Shown here: positions 1 to 7,767 of the stretch, in pieces
Numbering within the stretch: position 1 is the stretch's first letter
Layout of the letters: the number at the start of each line of letters is the position of its first letter
Assembly: GCA_020346205.1 (NCBI GenBank)
Contig: CP070776.1
Coordinates: forward strand, 1,353,537 to 1,362,770
Direction of reading: 5' to 3'
From: Deltaproteobacteria bacterium
GTDB taxonomy: Bacteria > Desulfobacterota > Desulfobulbia > Desulfobulbales > BM004
DNA: 9,234 bases
Notes under the pieces: generated by a model
The model's database searches: none
Seen by the model: only the letters and a program-made list of their open reading frames with translations
What the model was told of the DNA's origin: nothing
Program-made: the position numbers and the translations under genes

Positions 1-1441
1 CAACCTGTTGCAGTTCAGCCGGCAAAGAGAGAAGCAGCGCATCATTGGCACTGATTTTTATGTCTTTGTACTCTGCTGTTACATGGCAGGGTAGGCAGCC
101 AAGGTTGTATTGCTGTTCCTGTTCAGCCAGGGTCTGGTAAGCTGAAGCATGGTCGGTTTTCTTCCAGAAGTCAGCTTGAGTTTTATGGCATTGAGCACAA
201 GCCTTCCAACCCGTAAAAACAAGTTTCTCGATCTGCAGTTTAGGTTGAGTTGCAGAACCGGTAGCATCTTTTGCTTGAGCCCTGCCGGCCTGGTTAACGT
301 TTATCTTGCTGGTATCGACAATTTCTTTGACAGCAGGGTGGTCTGGCAGGTGGATATCTAAAGGAACAAAGTGGTTTGCATAAGTTGAGGGGGCCAGACC
401 TGATTCTTTCAAGTCGTAGATTTCGTTCTCAAGAAAGATGATTTCCGAGAGCAGCTTTTCTTTTGTGGACAGCAGCTTTTGATAGCTGGCATTTGCAGGT
501 AGATCTTCTTTTTTCTCTCGCCGTTCTATGCGACTGATTCTGCCGTTAATTCCATCGAGTTCCTGTTTTTTTGTAGCCAGCTCTTTTGTAGTGCCTTCCC
601 GGCCCCAGGTTTTGGATTTTTGCCAATTGATTAACATCCAGCCAAGGTACTTTCCTTGCTTCCCTGTCTGGGCGATAAGACTTTTGTTACTTACATGTGG
701 TTTGAGATTGCGTGATTGGGGTGTAGATTGGATGATAATATGAATATCCGGAAAAGACTCGGCTATCTCCTGGTTCTGCTTCGATTCATTATTTGACAAT
801 AGGATCAGGAGATCACATTGAGGCGAAAGTTCAGCAACCAGATCAGGCAAAACACTCTGCCAGGGATAGATTACTGCATCTTCGCTTTTATGGAACCGGA
901 CTGATCCATCATAAGCAGTAAGCCCGATAACTCCAACTGAAAGACTCCCAACCTGCTGGATCATGCTCTCAGAAAATATAGGTTTTCCTGTTGATTTGCG
1001 GACAAGATTTGCGGAAAGCCATTTAAATTGCGCACGTGCAGCCTGGTCTTCAAGAAATGCAAGACCTGCAGCAAGATCATTCTTACCCACTGCCACCGCA
1101 TCATAGCGCATAATGTTATAGGCATCAATTATACCTCCAGCCGTGATCTTTGCCTGTTGCAGGAGGGCAGGTGAAAGAAGTTCCTGTTTGAAAAGAAGGT
1201 TGCCCCCGTCAAGGGTCAGGTTAGGTAGTTCGTGGAGCTGCCGAATTTTTTCAATCTGATATGCTTTTTTGGACAGACCGCCCAATTGACGGCTTGATCA
1301 GCCACATGGTTCAGTTTCTCCTACAACATCATTGGAGTAAAATATCAGCAGGTTCTGTTCCCCGGCATTCGTAGCATCAGCTGAATATATTCCAGATGCA
1401 ATCAGGCATAATAGGATAATGAGCATAAATAGATATCTCAC
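1..1441 (-). CDS. Selenocysteine-containing UshA-like metallophosphoesterase / multihaem cytochrome c fusion (3' end beyond window)
   Basis: The frame opens at GTG 1441 and runs 480 codons off the left edge, with one in-frame TGA at codon 48 read here as selenocysteine. Residues 1-23 form a signal peptide: Arg2, a hydrophobic core, then an Ala-Asp-Ala cleavage site. Residues 30-270 resemble the UshA/5'-nucleotidase metallophosphoesterase domain: SNDVVG at 36-41, LDGGN at 77-81, YDAVAVGKND at 113-122, SANL at 143-146, VGVIGLT at 169-175, TGKQGKYLG at 259-267. Most metal-ligand positions are replaced. Cys46-Gly47-Sec48 lies just after the first motif. Residues 285-345 are charged and helical, probably a coiled coil. 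CAQCH (415-419) and CLPCH (449-453) are c-type haem sites, and KTDHASAYQTL between them resembles cytochrome c554-type domains; more haems probably lie beyond the edge. Export fits periplasmic haem attachment. The gene starts 28 bp after rarA. Substrate and reaction are unknown; a redox role is inferred. The alternative is a Cys gene with a nonsense mutation or sequencing error. Confidence 0.9.
1269..1285 (-). promoter_or_regulatory. Bacterial SECIS element (selenocysteine insertion hairpin)
   Basis: The minus-strand RNA UUGGGC-GGUCU-GUCCAA folds into a 6-bp stem (U-A, U-A, G-C, G-C, G-U, C-G) with a five-base loop GGUCU. The stem starts 12 bases after the UGA and the loop starts 18 bases after it. 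Bacterial SECIS elements lie inside the coding region just downstream of the UGA, with a short apical loop that begins with G; the E. coli fdhF loop also contains GGUCU. This hairpin would bind SelB carrying Sec-tRNA and GTP. It also codes for LGGLSK, so its sequence is constrained by the protein as well. The pairing was found by eye, not by energy calculation. Confidence 0.83.
1298..1300 (-). other. In-frame UGA codon, predicted selenocysteine (Sec48)
   Basis: On the minus strand the codons read TGT GGC TGA TCA AGC, giving Cys-Gly-Sec-Ser-Ser. The same frame is open for 47 codons before and 432 codons after, with recognisable domain motifs on both sides, so this is neither a gene end nor a frameshift. 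The context PCG-x-SSRQLGGL is one where I would expect a second cysteine in relatives (PCGC). Cys to Sec exchange is the usual pattern in selenoproteins. A hairpin follows at SECIS distance. Confidence 0.9.
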
Positions 1442-1451
1442 TTATAATTAT

Positions 1452-1457
1452 CTCCTT
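1452..1457 (-). promoter_or_regulatory. Ribosome binding site that fixes the GTG start of the selenoprotein gene
   Basis: AAGGAG lies 10 bases upstream of GTG 1441 in the 28-bp gap after rarA. The next in-frame candidate, ATG at 1426, is 25 bases from this site and would remove the basic residue and part of the signal peptide, so GTG is preferred. Having this site upstream of codon 48 supports translation beginning before the UGA rather than after it. Confidence 0.75.
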
Positions 1458-1469
1458 AATTTTATTTTT

Positions 1470-2801
1470 CTAAGTCTTCGTTTTACGTGCTTTCAGTATC
1501 TGGCGCCATTTTATCAGCCTATCTTTAACAAGCGCTTCATAGCCTCGGTTGGTGGGCTGATAATATGTTCTACCGGAGAGTTCATCGGGCAGATGTTCCT
1601 GGTCAACAAGTCCTTCTGCATCATCATGTGCATAACGGTAGCCTTTACCGTAATCCAGTTCGCGCATAAGCCTTGTCGGTGCATTACGGATATGAAGCGG
1701 TACAGGCAGAGAACCGGTTTTTTCAATATCACTCATAACATCACCGTAAGCCTTGTAAAGGGCGTTGCTTTTAGGTGCAGTGGCTAGATAAACAGCTGCT
1801 TCCACAAGAGCTAGCTCTCCCTCGGGTGAACCCAGCATATGATATGCATTACGGCAGTTGACTGCAATGGAAATTGCCTGGGGATCGGCAATGCCTATAT
1901 CTTCAGAGGCAAACCGTATAAGTCGCCTGGCAATATATAGTGGGTCTTCTCCGGCAGCCAACATCCGGGCAAGCCAGTAGAGGGTACCATCCGGGTCACT
2001 GTCACGCAGACTTTTGTGAAGTGCCGATATCTGATTGTAATGTTCTTCACCAGCAGCATCATACCGCAGACGTCTTTTCTGGCTTGCCTCTTCTGCTGCA
2101 TGAACAGTAATGACTGGTAATCCATCGCTATCTTCACCAGCAGGTTCAGCAAGATCAGCGGCAACCTCCAGAATATTCAAACCAATCCTGGCATCACCGT
2201 CAGCCAGGGAGCAGATATGCTCCATTGCCTTTTCTTCAATGCGGATTTTATGGCGACCCAGACCATTTTTTTTGTCAGTTAGGGCACGTTCCAGAATTGT
2301 TTTAAGGTTTTCAGGAGACAGTGACTTCAGGACTAGGACACGACAGCGTGACAGCAAAGGGGCAATGACCTGGAAAGAGGGATTTTCAGTAGTAGCACCT
2401 ATCAATATCAATAAGCCGCTTTCAACATGGGGCAGAAAGGCATCCTGCTGGGCTTTATTGAAGCGATGTATTTCATCAACAAACAAAATAGTCTGAACAT
2501 CGTCCTCAGCCTTACGTTTTTCAGCCTTGGCAACAATTGTTCTTACTTCCTTGACTCCTGAAAGGACAGCTGAAAAAAAGACAAAATCTGCAGACATATT
2601 TTGGGCTAAAATTCTTGCAAGGGTTGTTTTGCCTGTTCCTGGAGGGCCCCATAGAAGCAGTGAGGGGATTTTCTTCTGCTGGATGAGTTTATCAAGTATT
2701 CTTCCTTCACCCAACAATTCTTCCTGGCCAACAAAATTCTCAATCCGGGTCGGCCGCATCCGTTCTGCAAGAGGAGTATGTGTAGATTCCTGGGGAGACA
2801 T
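1470..2801 (-). CDS. rarA: Replication-associated recombination protein A, AAA+ ATPase (RarA/MgsA)
   Basis: This is a cytoplasmic AAA+ ATPase of the RarA/Mgs1/WRNIP1 family, related to clamp-loader subunits, which acts at stalled or gapped replication forks and contacts single-stranded-DNA-binding protein. Numbered from ATG 2801 (443 aa, normal family length), PLAERMRP is at 10-17, the Walker A GPPGTGKT at 52-59, Walker B FVDEIHRF with Asp109-Glu110, sensor 1 GATTENPS at 135-142, and the SRC arginine at 152. The C-terminal half has the RarA tetramerisation-region signatures LYWLARMLAAGEDP and PTRLMRELDYGKGY. The start is chosen at ATG 2801 because AGGA sits six bases upstream. An in-frame TTG at 2837 would add 12 residues (ADYKHFKPGKS after the initiator) but has no visible ribosome binding site. 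The gene lies 84 bp after hrpA and 28 bp before the selenoprotein gene, on the same strand. Confidence 0.96.
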   Translation of the reverse strand: MSPQESTHTPLAERMRPTRIENFVGQEELLGEGRILDKLIQQKKIPSLLLWGPPGTGKTTLARILAQNMSADFVFFSAVLSGVKEVRTIVAKAEKRKAEDDVQTILFVDEIHRFNKAQQDAFLPHVESGLLILIGATTENPSFQVIAPLLSRCRVLVLKSLSPENLKTILERALTDKKNGLGRHKIRIEEKAMEHICSLADGDARIGLNILEVAADLAEPAGEDSDGLPVITVHAAEEASQKRRLRYDAAGEEHYNQISALHKSLRDSDPDGTLYWLARMLAAGEDPLYIARRLIRFASEDIGIADPQAISIAVNCRNAYHMLGSPEGELALVEAAVYLATAPKSNALYKAYGDVMSDIEKTGSLPVPLHIRNAPTRLMRELDYGKGYRYAHDDAEGLVDQEHLPDELSGRTYYQPTNRGYEALVKDRLIKWRQILKARKTKT

Positions 2802-2885
2802 GGATTTTCCTGGTTTAAAGTGTTTGTAGTCTGCCAATTAACACTAATAATGCATATCTAAGGGTGGTGCAAAATTCTTTCGTAC

Positions 2886-5800
2886 TTAACAACTGTAAAG
2901 AATCTCCTGCCATTTCTTTTCCAGACGCTTTGCTGAAATAGGGAAACGTGTTTTCATTTCCTGGGCAAAAAGGGATATTTTGAACTCCTCAAGCATAGAA
3001 CGGTATTCCTGTAATAATTCGAGACACACGGGAGATGGTTCTTTAATAACTAATTTTTTCAATTTGTCTGTAAAGGGTGAAAGTTGCTCAGCTTTTATCC
3101 TGTCTTTTTCAGGTGAAACATAGGCCCTTTCCAAGCGTATCTGCAGCGCTTTGCAATAACGTATGGCTGAGGATAGTTGATCCTCATTAAACTGCCTTAG
3201 GAAATCAGCAGGTACTATTTCAACCAGTTCAGCAAGAAATACACTCATGTCAATGGCAGATCGGGATTTTGAGCGGCTCATGCTTTTTATTTTGTTAATC
3301 TGGTCAAGGGTTGCCCTGCGTTCTTTGAGTAACTGCAGAACCAGTTCAATGAGCTGTTTTGATCTATAAATAAGTCCTACTTTTTTCAGGGAATCTATAA
3401 GTTGGAAGAATTCATCCCTTTGGGGCCATGGATTATTTTTACAAGCAAATATTGATTTCAATACAAAATGATACAGGTCTTCATTAAGTTTTTGTCTTGA
3501 TTCAAATCCTTCATAAAGGGCCCAAAGTGATGATGGCAGAATACACTCTTTCTTCAGAAGTTTGAATTGTTTGGGAAATTGCAGGCTGTACAGAGCAAGT
3601 AGGCCATCATGGCTAATACGTCTGCTTTCATCAAGGTCTGCATAGAGCCTTATTGAGATACTTCCCTGTTTCTCAATTTTTAAAGTGGGGTAAACAAAAC
3701 CGAGAAGCTTGTTCGTTGCATCTTGCACTGGTAGTTTATCAGGCAGATTTTCAAAATCCCATGTGGCTAAATCGGTTCGTTCCCATTTTTGGCGCAGTTC
3801 ATCCAAGGACCGGCTTTCCTGTTGCGGTTCTTTATCAACTTTCAAGTCTGAAAAGTTACGGCTTGTCATAACGACTTTGCCTGAATTATCACGGAGCAGA
3901 TAGCGGACCTGCAGGTGGTTCGGAAGTTGTTCAATGGGCCATTGGCTTCTTTGGATTTTTATCCTGAAATTTTTGAATATTAATTCTTCCAGTCGTTTAT
4001 ATAAAGAACCACGATAAATTTTAAGCTCGGTAGAAAATTTAGCAGCAGTCTCCTGGATTGGAATGAGCTTTTTGCGCACATTTTTGGGAAGTCCTTTGAG
4101 TAGAAAGGTCACTTTTTCATGTAGTAGCCCTGGAACAAGCCATTCAAATACCTCAGGTGAAATATGCTCGAGTAGATCAAGTGGCAGATTGACTGTAACA
4201 CCATCATCTTCTTCACCTGGAGCGAAGCGGTAGGCAAGCTTAAGTGAAATGTTGTCCGGTAGGGATATCTGCTCCGGAAAATCGGCAATTTGGTCCGATT
4301 CCGGTTTTTGAACGAGGATATCCTCTTCGGTCATAAAAAGAAATTTATCATTTCGCTGATTTTTCAGGAAGCGGTTAAGGCTTGCACGGTCATATACTGA
4401 AGAGTCCAGGCGGGTATCATAAAATTTGTACAGGACATAATCGTCTGCCAGGACGTTGCGCTGTCTCAACCTATCCTCGAGCTTTTCAAAGCGGGCAACG
4501 AGGCTTAAATTTTTTTCAAGAAAATTATAGCGACCCATAAGTTCACCCTGGATCAAAGCAGAGTGGATAAAGATATCACGGGCTTCCTGACGAGTGACTT
4601 CGTTGATTCTGGCGTAATTTTTTTTCCGAGAGGCAACTATCACAAGTCCAAAAAGTGTAACTTTTTCATTGGCAATAACCTTGCCGTTTTTTTTCTCCCA
4701 CCTGGGATTGGAATAGGTTGAACGGCATAGAGGCCCTGCAAGTGTTTCAAGCCAGTCAACTTTGATATTTGCAGCAGTCCTGGCATACAACCTTGCGGTT
4801 TCAACAAGTTCGGCTGCCATAATCCATTGCCCACCTTTATTAAAAAGTACTGAACCGGGAAACAGCATCAGTTCCTTGCCCTGGGCACCCAGATATATAT
4901 TTTTCCCTTTGCGAAAACCTATATTGCGTAAGAAACCACTGAGAATGGCATAATGAATATTTTCATAGGAGGCAGCTGCTCTATTCAATGTGAAGCCTTT
5001 TTCTTCACTCAGTGTTGAGGTTATCTGATCATATATATCCTGCCATTCCCTAAGACGCTGGTAGGAGAGGAAATGTGACTTGCAGAATTTTCGTATCTGG
5101 GAACGGCTTTTTTTCTTATCACCTTTCTTCCCTTTAAGCGGAACATTATTAAATTCATCCCAGATTTTCAGATAGGTGAGGAAGTCAGATGGATGTTCTT
5201 TGAATTTTCCATGAGCTTCATCAGCCTCAGCTTCTATATCTGCCGGACGTATGCGCGGGTCTTGTATAGCCAGGGCACTGGCAATTATTATAATTTCCCG
5301 CAGACAGTTATGCTCCCGGGCTTCAATTATCATCCTTGAAATACGAGGATCAAGCGGGAGCATGGCCATTATTTTGCCATTGGCAGAAAGTTTCAGCTTT
5401 TTTCCCTTAGAATCAATTGCTCCAAGCTCATTTAAAAGATCATAACCATCCCTGATAGCCCTTGATGCAGGAGGATCAATAAATGGGAAGGAGGTAGGAT
5501 CTCCAAGTTTTAAGTCAATCATGCGCAGGATAACTTCCGCCAGGTTTGAACGCTTTATTTCCGGCATAGTATATTCATGTCGATTGTTAAAGTCCTCCTG
5601 ACTGTAAAGCCGAATACAGGTCCCTGGGCCCAAGCGACCGCATCTGCCTTTACGCTGATCGCAACTTGCTTTTGATACAGGAGATACTGGCATACTCGTG
5701 GTGCGTGCTCTAAGATTGTAAGTTGAGACCCTGGCAAGACCCGTATCAATGACATAGCGTATACCCGGGACGGTAACCGATGTTTCAGCAATATTGGTCG

Positions 5801-6689
5801 CAACCACTATTTTCTGACCCTTATATTGTCTGAAAACCTTTTTTTGATCAGCTGCCCTTAAACGACCGAACAAAGGCAGTATGGGTATATTCTGCTTTGT
5901 TGTAATTCTCTTTTTCGTAGGGACTACGGGATTGAGTTCCTGGTTGAGCAGCTCGACGGTCTCGTTTATATCCCTCTCTGTCGGCATGAAAATGAGGATA
6001 TCCCCGGTTTCTTTTTTTCGGCGCAGATGCAAAACTTCCTGGACAGCAAGATCAATATATGAATTGCTTTCCTTTTCTTCGGTATTTTTTTCAGCAGAGC
6101 GGTAATGTATTTCTACAGGGTAGGTGCGCCCTGATACTTCAATAATGGGGGCTTTATCAAAATGTGCTGCAAATTTTTCCGTATCGATTGTTGCAGAGGT
6201 AATTATGACTTTGAGATTTTTTCTCTTTTTCAGTAACTGTTTTGCATAGCCAAGAAGAAAATCAATATTGAGGCTTCTTTCATGTGCTTCATCAATGATA
6301 AGTGTATCATAAGCATGAAGACCATGGTCTGACCTGGTTTCAGCCAGCAGGATTCCGTCGGTCATGAATTTAATTTTTGTGCTTTTGGTTGTTTTATCCT
6401 GAAAACGTATTTTGTGACCGACAAGGTATCCGTATTCCTTTCCAAGTTCATGTGTCACCCTGTCAGCTATTGTAATGGCAGCAATACGACGCGGCTGTGT
6501 ACAACCGATCATTTTTTTACGCCCTCGGCCTGCCTCAAAACACATTTTAGGGAGCTGTGTTGTTTTACCAGAACCCGTATCACCTGAAATGATAACGACA
6601 TTGCTGCTGGCAATGGTTTCAATGATTTCGTCACGGTGAGCAACGATAGGAAGTTCTTCAGGATAGTATATTTTACTGGTTTTATTCAT
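2886..6689 (-). CDS. hrpA: ATP-dependent RNA helicase HrpA (DEAH box)
   Basis: This is a 1267-residue DEAH/RHA-family RNA helicase, close to the length of E. coli HrpA (about 1300). Helicase motifs appear in order: motif I GDTGSGKTT at 36-44, Ia TQPRRIAA at 64-71, motif II DEAH at 133-136, motif III SAT at 165-167, motif V TNIAETSVT at 298-306, and motif VI QRKGRCGR at 345-352. These are followed by the helicase-associated HA2 region (about 430-530), an OB-fold region, and the long C-terminal extension typical of bacterial HrpA (DUF3418, roughly the last 550 residues). HrpA unwinds RNA with ATP in the cytoplasm; in E. coli it has been linked to mRNA processing and rescue of stalled ribosomes. 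Translation starts at ATG 6689 with only a weak ribosome binding site. The gene is intact with all catalytic residues and leads the minus-strand block. Confidence 0.97.
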   Translation of the reverse strand: MNKTSKIYYPEELPIVAHRDEIIETIASSNVVIISGDTGSGKTTQLPKMCFEAGRGRKKMIGCTQPRRIAAITIADRVTHELGKEYGYLVGHKIRFQDKTTKSTKIKFMTDGILLAETRSDHGLHAYDTLIIDEAHERSLNIDFLLGYAKQLLKKRKNLKVIITSATIDTEKFAAHFDKAPIIEVSGRTYPVEIHYRSAEKNTEEKESNSYIDLAVQEVLHLRRKKETGDILIFMPTERDINETVELLNQELNPVVPTKKRITTKQNIPILPLFGRLRAADQKKVFRQYKGQKIVVATNIAETSVTVPGIRYVIDTGLARVSTYNLRARTTSMPVSPVSKASCDQRKGRCGRLGPGTCIRLYSQEDFNNRHEYTMPEIKRSNLAEVILRMIDLKLGDPTSFPFIDPPASRAIRDGYDLLNELGAIDSKGKKLKLSANGKIMAMLPLDPRISRMIIEAREHNCLREIIIIASALAIQDPRIRPADIEAEADEAHGKFKEHPSDFLTYLKIWDEFNNVPLKGKKGDKKKSRSQIRKFCKSHFLSYQRLREWQDIYDQITSTLSEEKGFTLNRAAASYENIHYAILSGFLRNIGFRKGKNIYLGAQGKELMLFPGSVLFNKGGQWIMAAELVETARLYARTAANIKVDWLETLAGPLCRSTYSNPRWEKKNGKVIANEKVTLFGLVIVASRKKNYARINEVTRQEARDIFIHSALIQGELMGRYNFLEKNLSLVARFEKLEDRLRQRNVLADDYVLYKFYDTRLDSSVYDRASLNRFLKNQRNDKFLFMTEEDILVQKPESDQIADFPEQISLPDNISLKLAYRFAPGEEDDGVTVNLPLDLLEHISPEVFEWLVPGLLHEKVTFLLKGLPKNVRKKLIPIQETAAKFSTELKIYRGSLYKRLEELIFKNFRIKIQRSQWPIEQLPNHLQVRYLLRDNSGKVVMTSRNFSDLKVDKEPQQESRSLDELRQKWERTDLATWDFENLPDKLPVQDATNKLLGFVYPTLKIEKQGSISIRLYADLDESRRISHDGLLALYSLQFPKQFKLLKKECILPSSLWALYEGFESRQKLNEDLYHFVLKSIFACKNNPWPQRDEFFQLIDSLKKVGLIYRSKQLIELVLQLLKERRATLDQINKIKSMSRSKSRSAIDMSVFLAELVEIVPADFLRQFNEDQLSSAIRYCKALQIRLERAYVSPEKDRIKAEQLSPFTDKLKKLVIKEPSPVCLELLQEYRSMLEEFKISLFAQEMKTRFPISAKRLEKKWQEILYSC

Positions 6690-6855
6690 AAGTTAAGTGT
6701 AAATAATACAACGTTTATCTGATGATATGCGCCTTGCTCTTTACCATATTATCTTGGACAACACACGGATCTAACTTAAGCTCTTTTTGAATTAATTAGT
6801 AGATAGTTTTTTATCTCTGTAAATCAGAAAGAATCTTCAATGTAACGGGGGAAAA
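6690..6855. other. Divergent intergenic region between hrpA and galU
   Basis: This AT-rich 166-bp gap must hold the promoters for both the leftward hrpA block and the rightward galU block, since the two start codons face away from each other. I found no convincing -35/-10 pair for either direction. On the plus strand TTGAAT (6787-6792) could be a -35, but the -10 candidates near 6811-6817 are poor. On the minus strand a TATTAT sequence near the hrpA start lacks a -35 at proper spacing. A 5-bp inverted repeat AGATA/TATCT lies at 6801-6816; its significance is unknown. Confidence 0.45.
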
Positions 6856-7725
6856 ATGAAAATCAGAAAAGCAGTTATACCCGTGGCAGGCCTTGGTACA
6901 AGATTCCTGCCTGCCAGCAAATCCATACCCAAAGAAATGCTGACCATAGTTGACCGGCCCACCATCCAGTATATCGTGGAAGAGGTTGTTGCTTCAGGTA
7001 TTGAACAGGTAATTCTTGTTACCAGCGAGGGCAAAGCGGCCATTGAGAATCATTTTGATTACGATTTTGAACTCGATACCATATTGCAGATGAAAAAAAA
7101 GGAAAAGATGGCTGAAGAGTTAAACCATATTTCCAACCTTATTGATATCGTTTCAGTTCGCCAAAAAAAGCCTCTTGGTTTGGGGCATGCCATATGGTCT
7201 ACACGCAATGTTGTTGGCAATGAACCGTTCGCTGTCCTTCTGGGTGATGACCTTGTCCTGAGTGAAGTACCATGCTGCCGTCAGATGATAGATTTGTTTG
7301 ATGAGGTCCAGGAATCAATTGTTGCAGTTCAGCGGGTTCCATTGGACCAGACCAGTAGTTACGGAATAGTGGAGGGCGAACCATATAATACCCGGACCCA
7401 CAAAATAGAAAGGATGGTCGAGAAACCTGCTCCTGGCACAACTGATTCTGATATGGCCATTATAGGCCGTTATGTACTGCGGCCTGAAATTTTTTCATTA
7501 CTTGAAGAAACAGAGCCGGGTCATGGGGGAGAGATTCAGCTCACTGATGCATTGTTGAAACTTACCAAGCAAAGAGGCATGTATGCCTATGAGTTTGAAG
7601 GCACACGGTTTGATGCTGGAGACAAACTTGGGTATCTCAAGGCAATTATAGCCTTTGGCTTAAGGCATCCAGAACTGGGAGTAGAATTCAGAAAGCATAT
7701 CAAGCAGGTTTCAGAAAATTTATAA
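6856..7725 (+). CDS. galU: UTP--glucose-1-phosphate uridylyltransferase (GalU)
   Basis: GalU makes UDP-glucose and pyrophosphate from UTP and glucose 1-phosphate in the cytoplasm, supplying lipopolysaccharide, exopolysaccharide and galactose metabolism. The 289-residue protein has normal family length and starts with the nucleotide-binding motif AVIPVAGLGTRFLPASKSIP (6-25), in which the GLGTR loop and PKEM (25-28) are conserved. Further signatures are QYIVEE, PLGLGHAIW, LLGDD, EKPAPG and GGEIQLTDAL, followed by FDAGDKLGYLKA near the C-terminus. The ATG at 6856 is preceded by a G-rich stretch (CGGGGG, ending four bases upstream) that serves as ribosome binding site. priA follows after 42 bp on the same strand. 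The sequence is intact and nothing looks unusual. Confidence 0.97.
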   Translation: MKIRKAVIPVAGLGTRFLPASKSIPKEMLTIVDRPTIQYIVEEVVASGIEQVILVTSEGKAAIENHFDYDFELDTILQMKKKEKMAEELNHISNLIDIVSVRQKKPLGLGHAIWSTRNVVGNEPFAVLLGDDLVLSEVPCCRQMIDLFDEVQESIVAVQRVPLDQTSSYGIVEGEPYNTRTHKIERMVEKPAPGTTDSDMAIIGRYVLRPEIFSLLEETEPGHGGEIQLTDALLKLTKQRGMYAYEFEGTRFDAGDKLGYLKAIIAFGLRHPELGVEFRKHIKQVSENL

Positions 7726-7767
7726 GCAAAGTTTTTTGCCTGCAATTGGCAGCAGCCTCTTCTTTGA

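Noticed and set aside
1277..1293. Alternative short hairpin GCCG/CGGU nearer to the UGA
   Set aside because: It is only 4 bp with a terminal G-U pair and a nine-base loop starting with U, so it is weaker and less SECIS-like than UUGGGC/GUCCAA, with which it overlaps.
1298..1300. The TGA as a true stop or a pseudogene mutation
   Set aside because: A 47-codon product would be only a signal peptide and a stub. The remaining 432 codons show no other stop or frameshift, as expected under continued selection. The SECIS-like hairpin adds independent support. A recent Cys-to-stop mutation or base-call error cannot be fully excluded from one sequence.
1419..1787. Plus-strand open frame of 122 codons
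   Set aside because: It lies antisense across the end of rarA and the start of the selenoprotein gene, has no recognisable domain, and rarA is clearly the coding strand.
2802..2837. TTG start that would extend RarA by 12 residues
   Set aside because: There is no ribosome binding site upstream of the TTG, whereas ATG 2801 has AGGA at six bases, and family members begin only a short distance before PLAERMRP.
6690..6855. Sigma-70 promoters for hrpA and galU
   Set aside because: Only single hexamers with poor partners or wrong spacing were found, so no promoter is called even though the divergent arrangement requires some.
7726..7767. Possible terminator between galU and priA
   Set aside because: Two small stems (GCAAA/TTTGC and CTGC/GCAG) can be drawn, but neither is GC-rich or followed by a T tract, so read-through into priA is more likely.
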